A stretch of DNA of 64,000 nucleotides, from assembly GCA_037893245.1 (NCBI GenBank), contig JBAIAA010000509.1, forward strand, positions 620,001-684,000. The letters run 5' to 3'. The notes below the pieces were generated by a model. The model was not told where the DNA came from and ran no database searches. It worked only from the letters and a program-made list of their open reading frames with translations. This document shows, piece after piece, positions 50,801 to 62,800 of the stretch. Numbering within the stretch: position 1 is the stretch's first letter; every line of letters starts with the position of its first letter. The position numbers and the translations under genes were made by a program. Source of the DNA: Crossaster papposus. Taxonomy: Eukaryota > Echinodermata > Asteroidea > Velatida > Solasteridae.

Positions 50801-53800
50801 TATGACACTGACATTAAATTAGGGCGACAATTCACAGTGACAAAGATGTCATCAAAAACTGCAACCAACTGTCACTCACCCGTGGTATACCTCCTGTAAT
50901 AATGCCACGAGCCACTCTCAAATCTTCGAAAATAACTAACTCCATCCATCACCTAATAAACAATACAGAAAAAAACATACACATGTACATGTAGGGTTCT
51001 GGCAAAATGAGACAGAACTGGGCAGAGGTTTATAAAGTGAGGATTTTCAATTATTAGAAAGGGGAATACAATTATCTTTATACAATACTGTTTATTGTGC
51101 TTCAATTGGACCTTCCATTATTAGTTTTGCCAAAGTAAATGTTAAGGAAAAGGCCTTAAAGTTTCGAGGAATAAGGCCACTACTTTCTTACTATTTCTAT
51201 ATGGTTAGTAGACAACAAACATTACAAATATCAATGAATCTGAAAATTGAAAAGAAAATAACTTCCATTCACTATTTTGCATTTTTCCTGCACTGTGTGG
51301 CCTGTGCCCAGTTCCATCTAATTTTTCCAGAACACCTCACATATTTTATACAAGCATTTTAATGACAAGCCGCTCACTTTCACCGCGTTTACACTTGATC
51401 CTCCTTCAAGGATCCAAGGAGGATCAGATCCCAAAAGCGAGATCAAGCATTTTTGTGCCGCGTTCACACTTGAGTGTGATCTCGCATTGATCTCGCATAG
51501 TTAAACGGAAGTTCAGTTCAGCTGACGGCAAAGGTTACTGTGCGAGGTCATTGATTGTGCGCGCGCATGTTGTTTTGTTCATTGCGTCGCGCCATTTTTT
51601 TTATTTGGTGTACATGTGTGTAAACGATACGGCGACACACGTACGTTGCAATCCCCCATATACATTACACAGCGTTGACCGGCCACGGACATTGACAGGT
51701 GGTAGGCAAAGCGTTGTTTACAATTTCTTGATTGGCGGGTTTTTTTTTAATGACCTGACACACCGGATGTGAGCAGCTTAAATTGCAGGATCTGATCTCG
51801 ATCTGCGTTCACACTTGTTTTTTGATCGCCTTTGCGGGATCAGATCTCCATTTGATCTCGCAATAAAGGGAGATGAAAAAGGAGGATCTGATCCTGATCC
51901 TGATCGCGTTCACACTAGCCAGTTTTCTCCCTTTGATCGCCCTTTCGAGATCAGATCCTCCTTTGATCCTCCTAGCAGGATCAAGTGTGAACACGGCGTT
52001 TGCCTGTGTGAACTTACTGCCTGCCATAAAAACTATCCATGAACCTTGAATTCTCCATGAGAAAGGTTTGGGCCAGCCTAATTTTGATACTAGCAAACTT
52101 TCTCTCAAAGGAATAAAAGAACACGATTATAATAATTCTGACATATCTTATGTCATGAAAATGATTAAACCTGCTTTCTGACCAGAATGACTTGAAATAT
52201 ACAAATCAAATAAATTAAGAGGGCCTGATATTTCTACTTTAGTTTGTATACAACTCTGTATACCAGTATGTGTGGCCTGGCCCCTTCATGTTTGTTTCTT
52301 GTACAGTACATGTACCACTGTAATCTTGACTTATTAAAGATCAAAATATCAGGCCCTCTTAATTTATTTGAAATCTTAGGTCGGTACAATTAGCAAACGG
52401 ATACAAGGCCAGCCAAGTCAAGACAAAAGACGCCGGCCCAATCCTGGTTGAAGATTCAACTACATGTATACCCAACTATACCAAGAAATCTACTCGCTTT
52501 ACATGTTGAAGCTCTTATTCTATGTGCCCGGAAGTTCTGTTTCTTGTAAAGTCTTGTAAATTCGAGGTCAACTTATATGTTCTATTAGCCATGACATACA
52601 AATATAGAATGTTACTCAGCAAAGTCTGCCCTTCGTCAGATTGCACACTAGAGTTACGAACTCAAAATATTGTCACATTTAACAGTTTCTTGATGCACAT
52701 CGGCTGCACCATATTTCAAAGACATTTTAAGCAACAATTAAGCGCGTGTTTGGAACGCGTCTACTTGATTTTGATTGTTGTTGTTCCTTGTTGGGGTGTT
52801 TGTTCGTTTTGGCTGGGGTGTTTGTTTATTTGTTTACTTTAAAGTCTTTTCCACAATAGAAACAGTCAGCATTATTTACGGAACTTACAGTGGGCATTTC
52901 TGTTGTCTCCTTTTCAATCTCCAAATCTTCCAGTTGCCTGATGATCCATGACTGGAAGTCCCGAGTCTCTTGAGTCAAGATTTCCATCAACCTGAACAAA
53001 TCCATTGATTTTGCTAAATATCATTGACAATTTTGTTTGTGATTTTTTTTATCAAAGGATATGCAGAGAATAATTATTTTAAACGAGAAATTCTTTGTTT
53101 AGCAGACCTATGCAACTTGGGCCATGGTGATTGCAAAACTCATTCAACTAAAGTTTCTGATGACAATAGCCACAGTGGGATGGTCACCACTAGCGCTGGA
53201 CGATATCACGATAATATCGTCATGATACGATACTGAAGACGATATCAACAGTATCGACTTTGGTTTTAAAAATATCGAAATATCGTGACCCAGACGATAT
53301 TCTCAAGATACAGTCGATATTTAACAAAATGTATCAAAACTGCTTGCAAACAAAACAAAAAACATGTTCAGTCAAGATGAACTTAAGAACTTAAGATGTG
53401 CCGCAAAAGTTATTGTCAATGGATCGAGACCACGCCAGAGTAGCCCAACCAAGGCCATAAAATCTTATCTGTTCGGGCTGCGGTTTATTTACGGCATACA
53501 ACAGACGCCCTTTGTCAGGGTTCGACCTTAACGTTGGTCCGCTAGCGAAATTCTAGTCAAAACAGCGGCGGTCTAGTCAAAACCCTGTACCAGTTCCTAA
53601 AAGATTACAATGACCCAACCGAGTTTCTTGATAGACCAACATCAAAGCCTCAGCACCGCTCACCACTTCCCCAGTGACAAGATTGTTATCCAATCCCGAG
53701 GTCCAGTTAACACAATCTTCATTGTCATTGGGTGTTGACTTTCTTCTCTCAACACAAAGTGCTACTCAAAGAATGTTGTCCAGGCCAGCTTATCTCCAAC

Positions 53801-56800
53801 AAAGATACATTGTATTTACTTACGCCAACCCTTGTCAGGCAGATACAGAATTTATTTAATAGGCCCTGGTCGGTGTATTCCTGGAGTGAATTTATTTATC
53901 TCTAGACCCAACCGATGGTCATTAAGTTGGCTGTAAGTAATTTTGCAAAAGTTTGCCGTACCTATTTACAAAGTGAATTAAGATGAACAAAAAAAAGGTT
54001 ATATTCCTAAGGTTAATTATGTTATTGTCTTTGTTTTTAAAGAAAAAAAAAGAGAAAGGATACATTAAAAGACTTATTTGAATGAACTTCTAAAATTTTC
54101 CCAACCGATTTCAGGGGTAAATAATAATACGATTTATTCTTGGTTTTTCTGATATCTAAGAAAATCGACATACAGGTACACCTGACAACTACAACTTAGG
54201 CTAGCGAAATCAATTCCAGGTTTATTTAATAACATTTTTTTCTGGTTTCATTGTTTTTTAAAAAGGAAGAGACAAACAAATAAACGGAACCGTAACACCT
54301 AATATTTTGAGCTCCTAAACATTTTTCCAACAGATTTAAGGGCAAAATTTAATACGATTTATTTTCCGTTTTTCTTGTCTTTAACAAAAACGATCTATTT
54401 CGTGGAAATTGTAAGAGCTTGTTACATTTTTTAATTTATAATGGTTCCGTGATGTAATTTTACAAACAAAGTAGCTTAAAATGTGAAAAAACATGCGGAC
54501 CAGTGAAAATACTGACGGGCTAGTAAAAATTCAACATTACTGCATGGTCCGGCTGGCAAGTGAAAAAAAAATTAAGGGGAAACCCTGAATTTGTGATAGT
54601 CGGCAAGCGCGCGCCGTCGAAGACTTTAATTATGCACACTTAAAATTAATGTTTTTGGATAGCAAAACTCTAATTTGGCATTTGGTATTTTGGGACTTAA
54701 AACAAAAGCCCTCACAAACAAACGGAACAAAAACGTAACAACGCTATTAGTTTAAATTTTTAATTAAAAAAACGGAATAAAAGCGTAACAACGCACTTGT
54801 AAATTTGCAGTTGGGCTTAAACTTATATTTCGACCTCCAAATAATTAGTGAACTCAAGCGAAGCGTGGCAAGAGAGCTGACGTTTCTACAAACTAAATAT
54901 TGATGTGCTAATATTGTTAGTTGAACACTGTCATTGATTCGATTTGTCATTTGTAAATAAACATGTTTTGTGCTGGATAAATTTGGTTGCCTGTGTGAGA
55001 TTAGTGACTGCCGCCTGTTCATGTTTAATATTACTAAACTAACGGCATAAGTTAATTAGTTAGTGTTCAAATGGTGTTAGAAATACATTGTCCGGTAAAC
55101 ATAAAAACATAACTCTGGCCATCTTAAATTACAGTTGAGAAAAAGAAAAAAATCTCCGTTGTCAACCGATATCGAAACCTTGCAATGGCTACATTCTAAC
55201 AAAGATTCTTTCTTCGAAGTGCATCATTTTATAACTTTGTCCCTCCCAAGCTTGATGTTTTATACTTCCCTAATCACCAGCCCAGCCCAGAGAAAAAAAT
55301 AAACATTCCGCGATCCCATCACCGACTTCTAAGGTCCGAGAATGATTGACAGTACAATTTGCAGACCCCCCCCCCCCCCCTTTGCCGCGGAAAGTGGCCC
55401 ATGTTGCTTTGAGCGCCCGACATCCGTCGCCGACCAGGCGGAATTCACAAAGTAAACAAGGTATTACATTATTGTCAGATAAGCCTCCAACTGATCAGTC
55501 ATGGACCAATAGGATTTGGCAGTTGCGCCACAACATTTCTTCCAAGGAGCGCCCAGTTCGTTGCCCCCGATGAAAATTGGCCAATCAGATTAATCTATCT
55601 TTGTGCAATGAAGCCACAAGTGCCCCCTCTGACTTGATCGGCGGCTGGATTTTAGTGGAAGGCGACAAAGCATTCTCACCATCGCGTCTATTTTCAGCAA
55701 CCACTCTGTTTATATAGTTTTCTTTTATAGACTTCCAAGAATCGCCACAGTTCACGCATGTCGTCTGACGGTGTTAATCGACAGCTCTTTTAAGTTATTT
55801 TTAACCATTAAATAGGTTCATTACAAATTTGAAAATTACGGCGATATATCGACATATCGGCGATATTTATCCGACGATATATCGCCAGTCAAAAATTACG
55901 ATATCGTCCAGGCCTAGTCACCACCATAATCAATGCACATACCTTCCTTGCAAGGGGCAAGGGCATGCAAAAGTGTTGACTTCAGGTCGCTATAGCTACA
56001 CCAAAAGTACATTATGAAGAAAAAAATGCCTTGAGCTAGAGAAATCAGAGTCCTTTGACGCCACCACCACGCCTCTATGTTAGTTAATACATGTAGGTAC
56101 TCAAAATGAATGAATCACGGCCAAACACCAGACTTAATGAACAAAAAGAACAATATATTGCAACACTAACGCAAGAGGTAAAACAAGATGTCAGGACCTA
56201 TGGTGTTCCGAAGTTGACCAGAAAAATTAACCATGTACATACCTTGACTCTTGATGAATGTAGTTTCTGAAATCCTGCAACCAACAAGACAGAAGAATAA
56301 TAAATGATAAAGAAAAGAAAAAACCCAAAAAAACCAAGATATCAGGTCAACAAAATTCAAGGGAATAAGCCTTTAAGACGTAATGACATCACGCTATATA
56401 TGTGACCCACCACCCCAAAACCAGGCTAAAGTCAAAATTTTTCATATGAGAGATTTTTATACCATTGGATTGCTAGCGTTTCAAGCTTTAAAATGATACA
56501 TCACATGCACCAGTACCGCTATGGAATGAAAAGTAACCAACGCTTCAAAAAGTGACATTTTGTTGCCGTTCGCGGCAACAAGTTTGCTCAATTTGAGTAA
56601 TAGCAACGACAACAAAAATCAGGAGAAGGCCGATATTATCACTTTCGGGGATTTTTAAAAAGGTTTAAACATGAACAGCCTATAAATTAGAGTTTTAACT
56701 AACGATTTATGAAAAAAAAAAAATCGACCGGCAACACATTTTGTTTTTGTACAATGCCGTATCTCGAAATGGCATTTGCCGACTTCCGCCTGGTTTTGGC

Positions 56801-59800
56801 CTGGTGGGTCACATATGCGCTTTCCTATGAACGAGTCTGTCCCTACATGTACATCATCTTGTGTAGCAGGTTTTTCCACCTAATGAACTGTGCTATGTCT
56901 GGCAGGGTTGAACCTGTCAATTGTAAAAAGTAGTTGGGACATAGCCGGCCAGGGATATCCCAAAACCATGCTGGACTAGCCAAGACAATACTGGGGACTT
57001 GGCCGGGGTTGGTTGTTGCCCCACCTTACACTTTCGGCTCGGGTAATTATCAGCACCCAGATTCCAAGCGGTATTAAACAGAGTGATTAATACCTCTCTA
57101 ACACACATTTATTCCCTTATTAATGCACACACACTTTAATTGAAACCCTCCACCAAATTTAATAGTAAACCATCACTTGTTCAGACGTTGGCTCACAGAC
57201 CCACAGTAGTCAGCATGGAAGTCTGTCATCCTGACGCTACTTGGATGAGATTTAGTATGCAGTCACCTGGTAGTAAAACACAATTACAAGGGCTCTAGAT
57301 TTATGGCCTCCATCATTGCCTGCAGTAAGTCACCAGTCCCAAAGTCAAACAGGGAGCTACATGTACCAATACTCCGAAGAGTACACTCAAGTTTGCAGCA
57401 AGCAATGGGAAAAAACAAATCCCAAGAGCCAAAAGCTCTTATATAAAATGTAGAAAGCTTGCCAAACTGGACAGACAAAATGACCACGAGTACAGTGAAT
57501 GGAACACTTATATACACTCACTCATACATACCACTGTCTCACGCTGGCGCACATATTTAAAAGGCCCCACCCAATTGTTTAAATTCCCCCAAATTTACAT
57601 ACTTACAATTTACCTCTTTTGTAGTCCAAGAGGCCTAATCCAAAATCTAGAGCCCAGCATTTACTTCAAATGCAAATTACTTGTAATCTCAAAGAACAAA
57701 ACAAATACCGAACGCTTGTAAAATAGGTCACTACAAATCAGGTGCAACAAACTTTGTGAAAGAATTAAACTGAAGACACCAATACTCACTATTTCTTAGA
57801 TAAACTCTGGCTTAGATCTCTCGATAGTGGAGACTTTGCTGAGGTTGTACCAGTACAATTTGTTGCCCCGCCCTACCAGGACAATAGGGGGGACTTTGCT
57901 GAGGTTGTACCGGTACAATTTGTTGCCCCGCCCTACCAGGACAATAGGGGGGACTTTGCTGAGGTTGTACCAGTACAATTTGTTGCCCCGCCCTACCAGG
58001 ACAATAGGGGGGACTTTGCTGAGGTTGTACCAGTACAATTTGTTGCCCCGCCCTACCAGGACAATAGGGGGGACTTTGCTGAGGTTGTACCGGTACAATT
58101 TGTTGCCCCGCCCTACCGGGACAATAGCGGGGACTTTGCTGAGGTTGTACCGGTACAATTTGTTGCCCCGCCCTACCGGGACAATAGCGGGAACTTTGCT
58201 GAGGTTGTACCTCTGAGACCCTGAGAGGGCTTCATGTGCAAGGGACAATTTGAACGGGTGTGGGTCGCAAACTGGGGTTCCATGGATTGATAACACTTTT
58301 TTGTCAGTATTATATTATGCCAAAAATTAGACACAGCAGATCCTCCGATCCGATCCTCCTCCCTTCCAGACTTTAGGGACTTTTAAAAAGTAATCAGAAT
58401 AGTATTACTAGTAAAAAAATAAGTAGAGCGTATCGATTTTAAATCACATATTCCAAAACTACTTCGATTTCCCAAATTTAACAAGCGGTTGGGGAGATAC
58501 GCTTGTTTAAAATATGGAAACGCGGCCGTTTTCTAACCGCGCTGATAGTGTAATTGAATATAAGAGAAGAACACAATAATGTGATATTACGCGCAGTGCG
58601 GGTTTTGCCGCACAAATCCTCTTTCCTATTGTCAAGATAAATCTTTTGTGTTGTTTAGTCTAGAATTCAAACGTTTGAAAACCATGATCGAACCATGATC
58701 GAACGTACAGATAGCTAGCTCTGCCCTTGGCAGAAGAACGCCCTCGTGTGACAAAGCAAACTCCAGAAAGCATACGTTCGCATTGGCGCTTGACTCGCAA
58801 CTTATTATTATTATCCCCTGTAGTTTTTATTCTGTGTACGGTTTATTGCTTTTTAAATGTTATTGTTGCACTTTCCGTTTTAACATCAATTGTTAATGAC
58901 ATTTCCCCGTGTAATTGGTTAAATCTCTTCTTTACGTAGGTCAATGTGTTTTATGTTGTTAATCACAGACCTAGTATTTTCTTTTCATTTTATTTGTAAA
59001 CTGTTTTTATTCACGTATAATCGTTAATCACTTCATTATTTTATTCATACTTCTTTGTTATAATTTTAGTATTTATTCTTGGAGTTTGTTCTTTTTTCCG
59101 TTCTCATTTACAGCTCAGAATTTACTATTTTCATCCTTGCATTTCATCCGCGATGAAGTTATATGTCTCCATTAACAAAATATTAGTTTGTATCATGTCA
59201 CAACATAGCTTAAATAGTGTTTGTATGTAAGCAAAACCGATGCACACCATGTCAATGTTATGTACTTGCCCATCACATGGTGATTTAACGAATATCGCGT
59301 CGTTAAAGACAGTTTTTTTAAACGAAATTTACATGAAGATATAATTAACAAAAATATATTAATACATTACTTTTAGTAGTTTCAAGTTATTATTACGTAC
59401 ACACCAATCGTTGCCAACAAATACTGTGAGTTCGAGACAGTACTAACCAGTTTAGGCTTATCTAATCCGCCGCAACGTGTCTTGAGCCAGTTTACGGTTA
59501 AAATAGTCATATGGGTATTTCTTTGATGATTATGAATAGCAGCAATCTTGAAGGGACATTGCTTATTCCTTGTTTTTAATTATGTCTGTGATAGTACGTA
59601 GACAATTATGTGAAGGTATATAGAGCAAGGCTCATTAATACACATGTACAATTTGTTTTAGTAACGTTGCGCTCTCTTCATCAGTTTCATACCGACTCGA
59701 GTTCGTATAACGACGTGCGTTGTATGCGCGATGCTGCGTGCAGGCTTAATAATATCAATGCGCGCAGCATGCAGCATGCATATATCGCGGATTCGCGAAG

Positions 59801-62800
59801 GGCGAAAGGCGCGCGTGCGATGCACGCACTACGAACTCGGTGTGAAACTGACGAAGAGAGTCGACAAGTTTAACGCTGTTTTGAGTTTATTTTTTTTCAC
59901 TTGTTAGTTCTTTCAGTGCTTTAACCGTTGTGATTAACTTTGCAACAGAAGCACGTTATTGAGCACACTTGTCATCACAGTCTGTTCGCAACCGTCAGTT
60001 TGATGGACGAAGGTTGTTATCACCACCAGTCGGCACCGTTCCGTCTAATGCCGGTTAAGAACGAGTCGAGACAGAAGGATTTTCACTTTTAGGCCTATAT
60101 ATGACCGGCTCACGGCTCACCACTTGTAGCTGTTTCCGACGATGTCATGTGGAAATGGTAGAATGATCGTGAAGACCAGCAACAACATGAGCAAACATTT
60201 TGGTCAATTATTTTTTTTCTTAGAAGTGCTCCACACCACAAGCCTCTTGACGGAGCATGATGTGGTTAAATTCAGTCTCTACAGGGAGAGTAAACGGAAA
60301 TGGATCAAATTATAAAAAGTACTTTATCAATAGGCCTATGTGGCTTGCTCTCTTGAAGAAAAAAATATTGTATACAGTGTGACCCACAAAAATACGGACC
60401 AGTCTGAGGCCAACCTAGGCCTATACTAATGAATGAATAATCTTTCTATAAATATTACTAATATAATTATTACGATTTGGGGCAGTAGTAGTGCAGCTCC
60501 CAACCTTATTTTTAGGAAGCGAAGTCGGAGGTCTTTCGCAACAAGAAATATTCACAGCACCTTCGAATTTAACACATGTCCAAACGACAAGTTACAAACG
60601 TGCAGGTAATATATTTAAAATGGTAACATTGTGAGTGTATTACACAACAAGTCCGACACTATTAAATCTGGTATGGATAATGAATACAAATTGGAATGCT
60701 GTTAGAAGCAATGTATTTTAAGGTAAAAAACCTTACCTATTATTGGGTAAATAACATGACATATATATGGTTTAAATATTGTTTTGACTCACCATGTAAA
60801 GACGCACTTAATTTTCGTGCTGTTCCAATATACGTACATATCTGTATTGCGCCATCTGCAAGAATGATACCCGTTTAATTGGTATACGCTTCAGGCAGCG
60901 ATTAAAACGGGCGACGCAGTCGATTGGCATGATATTTATTGCCTGCTACCTAAATAAGCGTGTGTTATTTACGTACTTTTTGACTGCATATTATTATTGG
61001 CCTGGGTAATTGACAAAGCCTTGTGAAGACATTTTCTTTGTACATCATAATTTTAGAAGATTGTCAAAGTCATTGGTGGCTATTTTATATTTATGTATTT
61101 CTTAATTTGTATATTACTAATATTATTAGGCTTGCCATCAGTATATGTAATTTAGTCGTACTACATGTATACAGAAACCCACCTAGTCAGAGTTAAATTA
61201 ATTAAAACTAAATAAAAGAACAGAGAACAATCGAAGCCATTGTCCAACAAAACGTTTCTTCAACGTCACATTATTTGAGTGTCCGATATTTGAGTTACCA
61301 AAACAAAATCTTAAGGAAAAACCAAACCACAAAAACCCCGTCGTCCAGGTTGGACGCGGCGGCGCTGACAAAATAAATTGCCGCGCTAGATAGTTGAAAG
61401 CGGAGGACGCATGAGGGCGCATTAATGCGAGTCTATCGTCGATTAAATTAGAGCGTTTGGAATCAAGACTAAACAGTTGACAGGCGTCGGATACTGCCGA
61501 CTTTATTAATTTTATGGGCGCCATAAAAACTAAGAGCACATCCGGATTGACATGAAATTCAGCCAATATGTTAAACAAACTTCCCTTTTGCCGCCTACAT
61601 TAAAACAAATCGCGCCCGGTAACGCAAAAGGTTTCATTTTCACTGTTTAATATTTGCACTAATTTAAAAATTCTCAATGCTTTCCCGTTATAATAAAATC
61701 ACCCACCCGCAAAACAAAAAAAATGTAAGAAATCACACAAGCTCCTGGCTAAAACAAATTATACTCTAAATCATCAAGAATATAAATATAAAGAGGGCAT
61801 TTTCTTATTAGCGCCGACAGCGCGTGAACATAATTAACGCGTGAAATCTGACACCACTTTTTTAAAAACGTTTGCGGCTGATGACGTCACACTATTTCCA
61901 ACGCGCTACCTTCCTTTTCTCCACCTCCCCACTTTTCTCCCCTTTTTTTCCCATCATTTTAACCGGGGGGCACGTGCCCCTGGCCCACCCCTGGATCCGC
62001 ACCTGAATAGCAGTCTGGGTACTCCACTACAGGAGGGTCATATCTCCTCTGGATGTTACCCCCATTTGTACATTATTTGTTAACATATTATAATTGTTGT
62101 TATGTTTGATGTTTGATGTACGGATGGAAATAAAACAAACAAACAAACAAACTAAGGTTTTTACAAACCTTGCAGAGACCCCAATCCAAACTTACATTTT
62201 CGTTTTACATTTGAAGCAATTGAACCGACCCAGAAGGTGCCTATCGGCACCAAGAAATATGAAATACTGGGCCTGAAAATGTTGTCCCAAGCAAGTTATA
62301 TTGGACAAACGAATTTCACAAAATTCTGCCACAGCCAGTATCAATTGGGGTCTCTGAAAGGTTTGTAAAAAATCTTACGCTCGGTTCAGACAGGCGTTCC
62401 ACAGTCGCGCCGAACCAAATGAGTGAATCGAGTCCGAGTCTGAAACGAATAAGGGCGACAAGGCGCGCCAGACGTCGAACAATCGACTGCTGGAGTTGTT
62501 AGAGCAACTCAGGAGCGACTTGATTTCAATTTGGTTCGGCGCGACTGAGGAACGCCTGTCTGAACCGAGCGTTAGCGTTCTGGAAGGAGCAGCATCCGAA
62601 AAATGATCTACGAACAAGCTACATTACCTGTGTTAGTCCAGCTTGCATCCACGAGTAATAGTCGACCATTTTGTGCCCATGATGGACAACCTCCTGAGCT
62701 TGTCGCTTAGCTGCCGGCCAGTTTGTTCTCCCTGCTTCCTTGTCGCTGCTAGTCCGACATCTCGCCAACATCCATCTTGACAACTGATGAGATTGCTTTC

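Noticed and set aside
57796..58296. 166-codon minus ORF as a possible secreted repeat protein
   Set aside because: It derives almost wholly from the 60-bp minisatellite and has no splice or signal-peptide support.
61198..61578. 126-codon minus ORF in PREPL intron 1
   Set aside because: No domain, splice context or repeat relation was recognised; it is likely chance in a locally GC-richer patch.
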